A stretch of 64,000 bases of DNA from JBBKWH01 sp037968855 (lineage in GTDB: Bacteria > Pseudomonadota > Gammaproteobacteria > Pseudomonadales > Moraxellaceae): contig JBBKWH010000098.1 in the NCBI GenBank assembly GCA_037968855.1, positions 41,180 to 105,179 of the forward strand, given 5' to 3'. The position numbers and the translations under genes are program-made. Under the pieces are notes generated by a model that was not told the origin of the DNA, ran no database searches, and was given only the letters and a program-made list of their open reading frames with translations. Shown in pieces: positions 17,171 through 26,128 of the stretch; position 1 is the stretch's first letter; each line of letters begins with the position of its first letter.

Positions 17171-17920
17171 CTACACATCAAAAACAGGTCGATCTAGCAC
17201 GCGACGGCTAGGCGGCATAATTTCAATAATCGGCACAATCGCTGTGACTTCGGCCATTTCTAGGGCCATTCGCTCACCACTGTTGACCGATAGCAGATGC
17301 AATAAGCCATCTCTTTGCGTGATGTACTCTTTGATAATGCAGCGTTCATGGTTAATACAGACAAGCACAAACTCACCAGCCACTGGATTAGTGTCAGGCT
17401 CACAGACCACGAACCAGCCATCCCGAATCGCTGGAAACATTGAGCCGCCAGTCCCGCGCAGTGCATAAGAATTTGGGCCACCAGCGATTGACTGGACATA
17501 ACCGTCGCCATCTTCTACTGCAAAACTATCTGGCGCGTTGAAATAGCCGTCTGGCCCCATTTTTGCCGACCCTTTGATCGGCACATATCGAATCTTCGGA
17601 ATAAGGTGCTTAGCGGGTATTAGTTGTATTTGTGACTGCAAAGGCGGCCTTGATAAGTCGTCAGATTCGAATCGAATAGGGCTTTGTATCTGTTCTGAGA
17701 ATTGGACGCCTTGGCCTTCCTCTAACCACCGCACATCAACTTCTAAATAGTGGGCAATCTTAGGCAGAAAAACAGATGCACCGGACTTGCCAGATTCAAG
17801 CTGGTGATAGCTCGGTTGCTTCATCCCAACAGCCTCAGCAACTTGTGCCTGAGTCTTTTTGGCGCGTTTTCGAGCTTCGCGTAAGCGATCTTTTAGCTCA
17901 GTCATGTCATCTGCAAGCAT
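17171..17920 (-). CDS. CI-like repressor (HTH + S24 peptidase)
   Basis: 249 residues. N-terminal XRE-type HTH (about 10-65: TQAQVAEAVGMKQPSYHQLE), linker, then a C-terminal S24/LexA-like domain with Ser160 (TGGSMFPAI) and Lys197 (CIIKEYI), 37 apart as in LexA, and a candidate Ala-Gly cleavage site in QSIAGG. Keeps the prophage silent and would self-cleave after RecA activation. The ATG at 17920 has GGAG ten bases upstream. Divergent from the Cro-like gene, with operators between. Confidence 0.95.
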   Translation of the reverse strand: MLADDMTELKDRLREARKRAKKTQAQVAEAVGMKQPSYHQLESGKSGASVFLPKIAHYLEVDVRWLEEGQGVQFSEQIQSPIRFESDDLSRPPLQSQIQLIPAKHLIPKIRYVPIKGSAKMGPDGYFNAPDSFAVEDGDGYVQSIAGGPNSYALRGTGGSMFPAIRDGWFVVCEPDTNPVAGEFVLVCINHERCIIKEYITQRDGLLHLLSVNSGERMALEMAEVTAIVPIIEIMPPSRRVLDRPVFDV

Positions 17921-17942
17921 ATCAATACTCCAGAAGCTAATT

Positions 17943-18025
17943 TATAGCCGCAACTATACAAAAGCAAAAAGTTAAAACTATTGACCTGTAATAGTTTTAA
18001 CTATAATCTCTGACTAAATATAGTC
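17943..18025 (+). promoter_or_regulatory. OR-type operators and PR promoter
   Basis: Three inverted repeats lie between the divergent repressor and Cro-like genes: TATAG-n6-CTATA (17943-17958); GTTAAAACTATT-n7-AATAGTTTTAAC (17971-18001, perfect 12-bp arms); GACTA-n4-TAGTC (18012-18025). A rightward promoter fits within them: -10 TATAAT at 18002-18007 and -35 near 17979-17986 (TTGACC at 15-bp spacing or CTATTG at 17). Repressor bound at the middle site would cover the -35 region. Confidence 0.8.
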
Positions 18026-18038
18026 TGAGGATTCCAAA

Positions 18039-18257
18039 ATGGATCTGATAGAGCGTTACCAAGCACTGGTAACTCACTTTGTTACCCAGCAGGCAACAGC
18101 AGATGCGCTTTGTTGCAGCCAGCCATCAGTCAACGGTTGGGTTACTGGCAAGACAAAGATGTCTGCAATCTTGGCAATACGAGCCGAGAACAAAACCAAT
18201 GGTGCATTTAAAGCCATTGATCTGTGTCCTGACCTAGCCCATGAGGTGGCCTCATGA
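18039..18257 (+). CDS. Cro/YdaS-like HTH protein
   Basis: 72 residues. TADALCCSQPSVNGWVTGK is an HTH of the YdaS/Cro type. First rightward gene after the operators, divergent from the CI-like repressor, with AGGA eight bases before the ATG. Expected to oppose repressor and favour lytic growth. Overlaps the CII-like gene by ATGA. Confidence 0.88.
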   Translation: MDLIERYQALVTHFVTQQATADALCCSQPSVNGWVTGKTKMSAILAIRAENKTNGAFKAIDLCPDLAHEVAS

Positions 18258-18592
18258 GCACAGAATCCGACAATTTCACTCGCAAGGCACGCAAGAACGA
18301 ACGCGTCCTTTTGCGAGCCTTTGCCAGCGTCAGCGGCAAAGCAATCGCTTTGGCCACAGGCTGGTCAGATTCAAAGGTCAGTCGCTTCTTTAATGAAGGG
18401 AATGCCGAGGGCGTGACCGAGGTCGCGTGCTTTTCAAGAATGCTCGTTGAAATGGGTCTGCAAGTAGTGCCAGCGCACTACCGGATGTTTGACCCGAAAG
18501 ACATCGACACTTTGCTGAGTGTGTCGCGCATGACGATGCAGCACATCAAGCCGCACCACCTAATCGACTCAGCAGATGCAAGCACCCATTAA
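18254..18592 (+). CDS. CII-like transcriptional activator
   Basis: 112 residues. The segment SGKAIALATGWSDSKVSRFF resembles the CII HTH (TAEAVGVDKSQISRWKRD) and occupies the cII place, directly after the Cro-like gene. CII promotes the lysogenic choice by activating repressor and int promoters. The assignment rests on position and moderate motif similarity. A terminator starts immediately after its stop. Confidence 0.75.
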   Translation: MSTESDNFTRKARKNERVLLRAFASVSGKAIALATGWSDSKVSRFFNEGNAEGVTEVACFSRMLVEMGLQVVPAHYRMFDPKDIDTLLSVSRMTMQHIKPHHLIDSADASTH

Positions 18593-18623
18593 AAAACCCC
18601 GATGCGTAAGCAGTCGGGGTTTT
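18593..18623 (+). terminator. Terminator after CII-like gene
   Basis: AAAACCCCGA / TCGGGGTTTT, 10-bp stem with an 11-base loop and T-tract, touching the CII-like stop codon. Replication genes lie beyond it, so antitermination or a further promoter is needed for full expression. Confidence 0.85.
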
Positions 18624-18687
18624 AGTCGTCACTTCGGATAGCCGTCTGAAGCAACCAGAACCGAGAAGTCCATTGGAGGATTATCAC

Positions 18688-19440
18688 ATGCAACAGCTAA
18701 CACAGCAAACAACTTGTTTGATGAACATCACGCGCAAGCAAGCTGAATCGCAAGCATTGGCAAAAGACGTTGAAGCGTTCTTGGCTGGTCGTCAGCAGCC
18801 GTCAGCATTAGCGGCATTGGCAGAGCAAGAAGCCAAAGCAGCACGCGAAGCGAAGATTAAACATGCCGCTGAAGATGCACGCCAGCAAGCCAAGGCCAAG
18901 GTTAAAAAGGCCAATATCGTTGAAACCAAGGTTAAGCGTAAATCGTCGGGATCTGTTTCTCGTGTGCGTAGTGATCAGGGTTCAAAAATTCCATCATTAG
19001 TTATGGCTGCCGTGTCGAATGGGCCTGTGGATGCTCGGAATATCTACCTTGATATTGCTGAACGTCAAAACGTATCGAGTGCGTCGGTGCAGAGCGTGAT
19101 CAATCGAATGATTGATCGCGGCGAGTTAGTTGCAGAGTTTGCTTCAACACCTATGAGCAAGACTCGTGTAATTGCGATTCCGGCACATGACTATGCGCTT
19201 CAAGAAGCCGCCAAGCTCACTACACAACGGTATTATAAAAACCATTTTGACGAACAAGTTGCTTTTATTCAATCAGTTGGGTCTGTAACAGTTGATCGTC
19301 TGGCAGAGCATTTTGCTGTGCAAAAACGTCAGGCTCAACGGATTCTCACCATTTTGACCGAGAAGGAAATCTTGGTGAAGAAAACAGCCCATGCAGGTGG
19401 CCCAATTCCATTCTTGTACCGCATGGGAGCGCAGTCATGA
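18688..19440 (+). CDS. Two-winged-helix protein, probable replication/regulatory protein
   Basis: 250 residues from the ATG at 18688, chosen for GGAGG eight bases before it. N-terminal ~90 residues are Ala/Lys-rich and coiled, then two winged-helix-like segments: residues about 100-155 (VQSVINRMIDRGELVAEF) and 190-245 (VDRLAEHFAVQKRQAQRILT). First gene after the CII terminator, a position normally used by the replication initiator. Whether it binds an origin is not visible. Confidence 0.65.
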   Translation: MQQLTQQTTCLMNITRKQAESQALAKDVEAFLAGRQQPSALAALAEQEAKAAREAKIKHAAEDARQQAKAKVKKANIVETKVKRKSSGSVSRVRSDQGSKIPSLVMAAVSNGPVDARNIYLDIAERQNVSSASVQSVINRMIDRGELVAEFASTPMSKTRVIAIPAHDYALQEAAKLTTQRYYKNHFDEQVAFIQSVGSVTVDRLAEHFAVQKRQAQRILTILTEKEILVKKTAHAGGPIPFLYRMGAQS

Positions 19441-19856
19441 ACAATAAAACTAACCCAACCCAGACACATCAAGACAAACACATCGAGGAGCTAATCAAGC
19501 GCATGTCATTGCGTGACTTAGATGTATCCCGTCTTGAACGTCAATTGCGAGACCAATCTGCCCGCACCCAATGCATGGTGAACCAGATTGTCGCTTATGA
19601 GCGGGAACTCAAAACAGTCTGTGCGTGTCATGGCCGTGCAAATGCCAAGGATGAAATGGATCTTATTATTGCTCGCGGTCGTGCAAATGCGTTTGTGCAG
19701 CCGGATGAGCCTACAAACGCCCACGACGACATGAATCAGCACAACCGCTTTTTGTCGAATATTTGGCAGGGTATTAAGTGGACGCTGGTTGCGCTTGTGC
19801 TGTTTGGTGGAGTGTCGTTTTTGATGCTGATGGGATGGACTGGAGGTGCAGTATGA
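19437..19856 (+). CDS. Coiled-coil protein with C-terminal membrane span
   Basis: 139 residues. Charged helical N-terminal region (IEELIKRMSLRDLDVSRLER) and a C-terminal membrane helix (WTLVALVLFGGVSFLMLMGW), i.e. tail-anchored topology. ATGA overlaps join it to genes on both sides. Function unknown. Confidence 0.72.
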   Translation: MNNKTNPTQTHQDKHIEELIKRMSLRDLDVSRLERQLRDQSARTQCMVNQIVAYERELKTVCACHGRANAKDEMDLIIARGRANAFVQPDEPTNAHDDMNQHNRFLSNIWQGIKWTLVALVLFGGVSFLMLMGWTGGAV

Positions 19857-20404
19857 AAACCATCAAATTCAAAGACGCGCACATGATTCAGCAGGTTGTT
19901 GATGGTGTTAAGACTCAGACTCGGCGGGCTGTGAAGGTGCAGCCGCATGGCGCTGGTTCTTGGGTGCGTCAGGGTTTGGAATGGATGTTTCCGAATATAT
20001 GTCCGCACACAACAATCAAATGTCCATACGGAATTGTTGGCGACACTCTACAGATTGAAGGCACTGATCATCTGATTCAGATCACAAGTATTCGTGTTGA
20101 GCGAGTCCAAGATATTACGCCGCAAGATGCAATCCAAGAAGGTGTGCCTTTGCCGTGGCCAAAAGATTTTGATCCTGATTATGTTGCATGGCCTCATGAC
20201 TTTGAGTCTTGGCCTGATGCGAAAAAAGAAGGTTTTTACGAGGAACACGCCCGCGCCAAATACATAACGATGTGCCACTACGCAGACATGCTAATCAAAG
20301 GATTTAAGGGTCTTTGGAACTCAATCTACGCCAAAAAACACCCGTGGTCAGATAACTGTTGGGTCTGGGTCATCAAATTCAAAGTTGTGGGAGGTGCATC
20401 GTGA
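19853..20404 (+). CDS. ASCH-domain protein
   Basis: 183 residues. The start IKFKDAHMIQQVVDGVKTQT, followed by RRAVK, is the ASCH signature (strand, helix, KTQTRR), with a later G-x-L-W/K-x-W pattern (GDTLQIEG, WVIKFKVV). Phage ASCH proteins are thought to bind RNA or modified nucleotides; the role here is unknown. The ATG overlaps the upstream stop, and an upstream in-frame start is less likely. Confidence 0.8.
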   Translation: MKTIKFKDAHMIQQVVDGVKTQTRRAVKVQPHGAGSWVRQGLEWMFPNICPHTTIKCPYGIVGDTLQIEGTDHLIQITSIRVERVQDITPQDAIQEGVPLPWPKDFDPDYVAWPHDFESWPDAKKEGFYEEHARAKYITMCHYADMLIKGFKGLWNSIYAKKHPWSDNCWVWVIKFKVVGGAS

Positions 20405-20617
20405 CCACCTTCACCGAATACCAATTACAGCCACTAATGCCGATTTTCCTCGGTGGCCGCCAGCTATCCCCCCAGTTCGGCGGGATGCTGTGCGACGACG
20501 AAAACGGCTCAGTTGAGCAGCATATTAACCAGCTCATCAACAAATACGGCCCCCGTCTTATGCGCGTTATGCGGGACGGACGCCTTGTGTATGAGCAGCA
20601 TGAGGAGGTGTTACGTC

Positions 20618-20625
<8 letters not shown>
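20401..20625 (+). CDS. Small hypothetical protein
   Basis: 74 residues from a GTG at 20401 that overlaps the stop of the ASCH gene (GTGA). Reads MTTFTEYQLQPLMPIFLGGR and ends about 8 bases past the start of the next gene. Not recognised. Coupling to both neighbours supports translation. Confidence 0.65.
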
Positions 20626-21702
<1,077 letters not shown>

Positions 21703-21706
<4 letters not shown>

Positions 21707-21993
21707 AATCCTATCGTCTGCCAGAGCATCACAAGCAAGCCTTTGCGACAAGCAAGCAAGCCGGTGTCTGGTGTCCAAACGCCAAAGCACCACAAGGCCC
21801 AGTGCGGGAAGAAATCGACCTGCCAAACAGCCCTAGACCGCATTGCCTGCCGAGTTATCGGGCATACGTCACAACCAAGCATGGTGAGCATGTTCTCGTC
21901 GATGGTGTGTTATGCGAGGCCACTCAAGTGCAAGTCGGATTGAGCCGAGATGGTTCGGAAACGTGGTTTTTAGCCAAGGTGGTGCAGTCATGA
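21703..21993 (+). CDS. Hypothetical protein
   Basis: 96 residues from a GTG at 21703 overlapping the preceding stop (GTGA). Reads MKSYRLPEHHKQAFATSKQA with a beta-rich end (VLVDGVLCEATQVQVG). No family recognised. Overlaps the next gene by ATGA. Confidence 0.68.
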
Positions 21994-22277
21994 TTCCGCC
22001 TATTGATAATCCAGATTGTGAACTTATTGAGCAGCTTACGAGCGCAGTTAAACTTTTTGTGTGTCTGCAAGATGATCCAGCAAACGATTGCCAGCGGTGC
22101 AAGATCGAATTGCGTCGAATCGCAAGAACTGGTCATTCAGCAGCGAAAAAAGCGGTTTGTTTTGAGTTCAATCATCGGCAGTTTTCGACGGTGCAAACAC
22201 TCAAGGCGGATTGGATGCCGTTTTCCGGCATCGTTGCAGGTCTGCTGATGAAACTCGATGGAGTGTATGAGTCATGA
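21990..22277 (+). CDS. Hypothetical protein
   Basis: 95 residues starting MIPPIDNPDCELIEQLTSAV, with DDPANDCQRCKIELRRIAR, a possible Cys-x-x-Cys site. Four-base overlaps at both ends. Function unknown. Confidence 0.68.
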   Translation: MIPPIDNPDCELIEQLTSAVKLFVCLQDDPANDCQRCKIELRRIARTGHSAAKKAVCFEFNHRQFSTVQTLKADWMPFSGIVAGLLMKLDGVYES

Positions 22278-22639
22278 GCAAAATCAAAAAACAACCACTC
22301 GTGTGGACACTCAACTGGGACGTGTTTTTCTCAGTCAACAACCCGAATATCGACCCGCGCAAAATCTACAAAGGCGATGCAAACCGATTGTTTGCTGGTA
22401 ACGCCATCCCTCGCAATTGGTCAGTCACATTCACAGTGCAGGGCCAGATCAGGGCGGGCATTGACGCGGGTAAAACGATCAAGCGTTCGTACAGCCACCG
22501 GCCAGATGCCAAGTTGTTTTTGGGTGATTTGATGCGAGTCGTACAGCAACACGTTGACGAGCATATTTGGGATGAGTGCAGTGATTTAAACGTCACTGAG
22601 ATTCATGCACTGGCTGTCACCAAGCGGGAGCATCGCTAA
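22274..22639 (+). CDS. Hypothetical protein
   Basis: 121 residues, MSKIKKQPLVWTLNWDVFFS. Basic in the middle (AGKTIKRSYSHRPDAK) and acidic at the C-terminus. Shares one base with the next gene (TAATG). Not recognised. Confidence 0.7.
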   Translation: MSKIKKQPLVWTLNWDVFFSVNNPNIDPRKIYKGDANRLFAGNAIPRNWSVTFTVQGQIRAGIDAGKTIKRSYSHRPDAKLFLGDLMRVVQQHVDEHIWDECSDLNVTEIHALAVTKREHR

Positions 22640-22875
22640 TGAGCAGTGTTGATGTTTATCTACAGGCGCATGGTTTTGTGCGTAAGGCGCGGATCATCGG
22701 GAAGTCAAACTGTGGTTTTGCTTGGTTTAAAAATAGCCAAAAACAAGGCGAGATCATTGTTGAGTCAGATGCAGACAGTATTTCGGTCTGGATTGGCCAA
22801 GAGCTATTGCTATGCACTGCCAACAAGTCTGCGGCGATCTTGTGTGTTGATGAGTTGCTTGAGGTCAAATCATGA
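22639..22875 (+). CDS. Small beta-rich hypothetical protein
   Basis: 78 residues, MSSVDVYLQAHGFVRKARII. Alternating hydrophobic pattern suggests a small beta sheet. Coupled to both neighbours by overlapping stop/start codons. Unknown role. Confidence 0.66.
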   Translation: MSSVDVYLQAHGFVRKARIIGKSNCGFAWFKNSQKQGEIIVESDADSISVWIGQELLLCTANKSAAILCVDELLEVKS

Positions 22876-23294
22876 GCAAACGCTATCGCTACATGGATCA
22901 AGAAACGCTGTATGCGTATGTCGGTACTGCAATGCCTGCTGGTACTGCGCGTGATGCGGATATGCCGCCAGTTGAGGTGTACCAGCACCCACAAACAGGC
23001 GAGTTGTTTTATCGCACAGTTGAAAATTTTGCTGAGCGCATGACGGAAATGCCTGAGGTTTTGCCTGCTGTTTTGATGGCTGGTCGTAGAACGATTGAGC
23101 GTGAGCATCCTGCATTGGTGTGCTGTCAGTCATGTTGTGATGCGGCGATTAAAGCTGAACCAAAATTGATGCTGCATACAACGATGATCTGTTGCTCAAT
23201 GTGCGGCAATAAGCGGTGTCCAAAAGCAGTGAATCATACCTATCAGTGCAGTGGTAGCAATGAGTTAGGGCAAAAAGGAGTGGTGGCCAAATGA
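22872..23294 (+). CDS. Cysteine-rich zinc-binding-like protein
   Basis: 140 residues. C-terminal half has VCCQSCCD and, 20 residues on, ICCSMCGNKRCPKAVNH and YQC, which would make one or two zinc knuckles; CGNKRCPKA is a recurring motif in phage early proteins. Otherwise not recognised. Overlaps neighbours by ATGA on both sides. Confidence 0.72.
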   Translation: MSKRYRYMDQETLYAYVGTAMPAGTARDADMPPVEVYQHPQTGELFYRTVENFAERMTEMPEVLPAVLMAGRRTIEREHPALVCCQSCCDAAIKAEPKLMLHTTMICCSMCGNKRCPKAVNHTYQCSGSNELGQKGVVAK

Positions 23295-23716
23295 GCATCC
23301 ACATGTCAGAAGCTCAGGCAAAAATGCTCCTAGGCAAGCTGTACACACCACCCAAAGCCAAGGCCACAGCACGCGCAAAGGGCAAAGCGAAGGCCAAAGC
23401 ACCCAGTGAAGGCGAAGTCGTCATGGCGCTGCATCTACGCGCCGAGAACATCCGGTTTAGCACCGAGTTTAAGTTCTGTTCTGGTCGTCGTTGGCGTTCT
23501 GATTTTCACATCACTGGCACACAAGTGCTGGTCGAAGTCGAAGGTGGCACATGGAGCGGTGGTCGTCACACTCGTGGCAAGGGCTACCAAGACGACTGCG
23601 AAAAATACTCGTGGGCAGCGGCAAACGGTTGGATTGTGCTGCGCTATACGACCGAGCAAGTGCGAAAAGGCATGGCAATCAACAGCGTTAAAACCGCGTT
23701 AAAGCAACAGGGCTGA
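23291..23716 (+). CDS. DUF559/Vsr-like PD-(D/E)XK endonuclease
   Basis: 141 residues. A Lys/Ala-rich basic N-terminus (KATARAKGKAKAKAP) is followed by a nuclease fold: RWRSDFHITGTQVLVEVEGG (D then E-x-E), GKGYQDDCEKYSWAAANGW and IVLRYT, the typical Vsr/DUF559 layout. Position late in the early region, near the Q candidate, is where phages place Holliday-junction resolvases (RusA/NinG), so a resolvase function is a reasonable inference. Confidence 0.82.
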   Translation: MSIHMSEAQAKMLLGKLYTPPKAKATARAKGKAKAKAPSEGEVVMALHLRAENIRFSTEFKFCSGRRWRSDFHITGTQVLVEVEGGTWSGGRHTRGKGYQDDCEKYSWAAANGWIVLRYTTEQVRKGMAINSVKTALKQQG

Positions 23717-23822
23717 TGGATTGGCTTAAAACATTTTTGATTCAAAGGTTTGGGCGTGGTTTTGGTTGAAAAAGGGCATGTCCAAGCCTGTTTTGCAAAA
23801 TAAACCTCATGGAGCATGTGTG

Positions 23823-24248
23823 ATGAGTAGACGGTTTGGGCGGCAGCAGAAGCGGCAGATGCGAGAGCAGTTGGCAAAGGCTCAATCGGACATGGGTCGG
23901 CTTGAGCAGCGGTTAGAGATGCGGCATTACGAATCCAATCCTCGTGTGTTGAATTTCGTTGAGATTCGGAACGAGAGAAGCTGGCGCGGTATGGATTATG
24001 AACCCGTCATCAAGCCCGAAAATGTTCACAGCTTGCACAGAATGGACGTTGATGTTCGGAGTAATGACTTCGATCCAGACCGGCATTTGGTCGCAGTTTG
24101 CATTGCCGATCACCAAGCGTGCTCGTACATCAACACCAAGCTGATACGCGATAGCAACTTCAGGGCATTGGAGCCGCTTTGTCAGGGTCTTGCACACAGA
24201 CTGATAGGGCTTATTCAGCAATTGATTAAAACAGAGCAAGGACGCTAA
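23823..24248 (+). CDS. Hypothetical protein with basic N-terminus
   Basis: 141 residues from the ATG at 23823, with GGAG eight bases before it; an in-frame ATG at 23778 would add 15 residues. Starts MSRRFGRQQKRQMREQLAKA, a strongly basic helix, then a globular domain with CIADHQACSYINTKLIRDS. Not recognised. Confidence 0.68.
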   Translation: MSRRFGRQQKRQMREQLAKAQSDMGRLEQRLEMRHYESNPRVLNFVEIRNERSWRGMDYEPVIKPENVHSLHRMDVDVRSNDFDPDRHLVAVCIADHQACSYINTKLIRDSNFRALEPLCQGLAHRLIGLIQQLIKTEQGR

Positions 24249-24250
24249 TC

Positions 24251-24685
24251 ATGGGATTACCAATCAAAACGGACGGCAGCACGCTGATTCAATCGGTTGA
24301 CTGGACAAAGCGCAGCGTCGAAGAATGGCTGGAGCAATATGGCCTCTGGGTCAATGACTGCAACGATAAGACTGGCTGCATTAGCTCAGACAGCGCACTG
24401 GCGGCATGGACATCAAACGAATCGGATAGGCGCAAGCGTGACCATCGGATGAATCAGTTTGCACTGAACATATCTGATAATGAGGCCAAGGCTGTGATGC
24501 GGTTATTACTCGATCTCAAGACCAAGGATCGTAGACTGGGCAACATCATGATCATGCGCTATGAGCAGAAACTAAGTTATGCCGTGATAGCAGCGCGTAG
24601 CATGGGTGCAATCTCAAAGACGTGGGTCATTGGTCTGTGTCAGGAGGGAAGGGAGTATCTGCAACAGCGAATGGGATGCACCTAA
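24251..24685 (+). CDS. Candidate antitermination protein Q
   Basis: 144 residues. The end of the protein (RRLGNIMIMRYEQKLSYAVI and then ISKTWVIGLCQEGREYLQQR) has the helical pattern of the phage antitermination Q type 1 family and of sigma-region-4-like HTHs. It is the last early gene, directly before the lysis/late region, which is the Q position. AAGGA precedes the ATG. Confident about position, moderate about family. Confidence 0.65.
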   Translation: MGLPIKTDGSTLIQSVDWTKRSVEEWLEQYGLWVNDCNDKTGCISSDSALAAWTSNESDRRKRDHRMNQFALNISDNEAKAVMRLLLDLKTKDRRLGNIMIMRYEQKLSYAVIAARSMGAISKTWVIGLCQEGREYLQQRMGCT

Positions 24686-24785
24686 ACTGGACGACAGTTG
24701 GTGTCGTTCACTGATAGTTTTGACAGGTTTTTTTGCGAATCTGCGTGGTATCTTCTGACATCAATGTTGCAACGAGCAATGCAGT

Positions 24786-25676
24786 ATGTCAGACGAACCA
24801 CTGGTTATTCAGTTACAGCAGTTAGCAAGCGATACTGATTGTGATATTGAAAAGCTATTAAATAAGGCTTATTTGGTTGCGAGTAAGCTTGAATCAAAAG
24901 ATTTTTTAAAATTTATTTCGTCAGAAATGAAGGGTTACACTTGTAAATCAGACAAACTTCCAGAATACAGAATTTTTTTAGGTGATCTAAAAGCACAAAA
25001 TCCTTACCACGGCCTCATTCCATTTATCTTGCCAGAGGACATGGATGACATGGTGAGGCGCATTTATTGCTTTCAGTCACTACCAAGTCTTAAAAGTGTC
25101 ATTGATGCTAACTCTGATAATATAGAGTATACATTGCCAAATTCAGCTTTAAGCCTATTAATGGAGATGCAGGGAGATTTTCCTATGATGCCTAAATTAT
25201 TAATTAGCAAGACCAGTATAATTTCTATTTTTCATGCTGTTCGGGAGGCTATTTTAACTTGGTCTTTAGATTTAGAGCGCAAAGGCGTTTTAGGTGAGAG
25301 CTTTCGTTTCACACTACAGGAAAAAACAGCAGCTATGAGTAATCAAACTTTTCACATTGCCAACATGCAAGGTGTTGCTGGCAATGTCAGTGGCGGTACG
25401 GTCAACCAGCAAAATGCTATGACAGTGCAAACAGCAAATTTTGAATCGTTGGCTAATCATCTACGTCAGAAAGGTATTGGCGATGATGATATTGCAGATT
25501 TGAAGCAGGCAATTGATCAAGATCCAAAACCAGAGAAGGTTGGTGTTTTTGGTGGACAGGTTTCTGCATGGCTAGGCTCGATGATAACCAAGGCTGCTAC
25601 AGGTGCTATTGGGATCGGAGTTGGTGTTGCAGGAACTGTCTTGACTGAAGCTATTAACAATTACTATGGGTTTTAA
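24786..25676 (+). CDS. AbiTii-domain protein with C-terminal membrane segment
   Basis: 296 residues, more AT-rich than flanking genes. The N-terminal ~180 residues fit the AbiTii domain associated with abortive infection: LLNKAYLVASKLESKDFLKF, EMKGY and LPEYRIFLGDL. Middle: NQTFHIANMQGVAGNVSGGT resembles a short beta linker seen next to effector domains. C-terminus: Gly/Ala-rich hydrophobic stretch (GAIGIGVGVAGTVLTEAI) that could insert in a membrane. Lies between Q and the lysis genes, a common site for accessory genes. A phage- or cell-suicide defence role is inferred from the domain. Confidence 0.75.
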   Translation: MSDEPLVIQLQQLASDTDCDIEKLLNKAYLVASKLESKDFLKFISSEMKGYTCKSDKLPEYRIFLGDLKAQNPYHGLIPFILPEDMDDMVRRIYCFQSLPSLKSVIDANSDNIEYTLPNSALSLLMEMQGDFPMMPKLLISKTSIISIFHAVREAILTWSLDLERKGVLGESFRFTLQEKTAAMSNQTFHIANMQGVAGNVSGGTVNQQNAMTVQTANFESLANHLRQKGIGDDDIADLKQAIDQDPKPEKVGVFGGQVSAWLGSMITKAATGAIGIGVGVAGTVLTEAINNYYGF

Positions 25677-25687
25677 GAGGAAATAAG

Positions 25688-25999
25688 ATGAGCTTTAAAA
25701 TTGATACATCGGGTCTTGATCGCCTAATCAACAAGCTAGAGGAGATTGAAAGCCAAGAGCAATCGATTCCAGTCACTGAGTTACTAAATGACAGTTTTAT
25801 GCAGTCACATACGCAGCTTAATTCGTTTCAAGAGTTTGCAGATCAAAGCGGCTTTGATTTCACAGATCAAGCTTCATTTCAGGCAATACCAGAAGCAGCT
25901 ATGAATGAATACGTTGAGCGTGTGACCGATTTTGAAACATGGGAAGATATGCTAGGTGCTGCTGGTGCTGAGTTCATGAAAAAGCAGTTAGGCTTTTAA
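25688..25999 (+). CDS. Small acidic partner of the AbiTii-domain gene
   Basis: 103 residues, 11 bp after the AbiTii gene with its own AGAGGAAA site. Starts FKIDTSGLDRLINKLEEI, a start shared with HK97-gp10-like proteins and with a family of small accessory proteins, then FMQSHTQLNSFQEFADQSGF and FETWEDMLGAAGAEFM. Very acidic. Followed by a strong terminator, so the pair forms one cassette. It may be an antitoxin or cofactor; HK97-gp10 function is unlikely because the virion is podovirus-like. Confidence 0.7.
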   Translation: MSFKIDTSGLDRLINKLEEIESQEQSIPVTELLNDSFMQSHTQLNSFQEFADQSGFDFTDQASFQAIPEAAMNEYVERVTDFETWEDMLGAAGAEFMKKQLGF

Positions 26000-26071
26000 T
26001 CACTTGCACCACTGACCGCACTTTGCTATTTTTGTGATAACGCTGTTGTAGTTGCGTACAAGATACCTGCA

Positions 26072-26106
26072 ACCCTGATTGGTCTAACGACTGGTCGGGG
26101 TTTTTT
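26072..26106 (+). terminator. Strong terminator after the AbiTii cassette
   Basis: 13-bp stem ACCCTGATTGGTC / GACTGGTCGGGGT (several G-U pairs), TAAC loop, then six T. It marks the end of the two-gene cassette. Confidence 0.88.
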
Positions 26107-26128
26107 ATTGCCAAGAGGAAAGTCGGTC

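Noticed and set aside
20453..20617. Upstream extension of the DUF1376-like protein
   Set aside because: The frame is open, but it overlaps the 74-residue gene and lacks an RBS; the ATG at 20618 has GGAGG at good distance and starts the domain.
23716..23769. 17-residue peptide MDWLKTFLIQRFGRGFG
   Set aside because: The ATG overlaps the preceding stop, but it is very short and without SD or known relatives.
24700..24785. Late promoter PR' between Q and AbiTii gene
   Set aside because: TTGACA is present after an ATAGTTTT half-site, but no -10 lies at 16-18 bp; the nearest, TATCTT, is 23 bp away.
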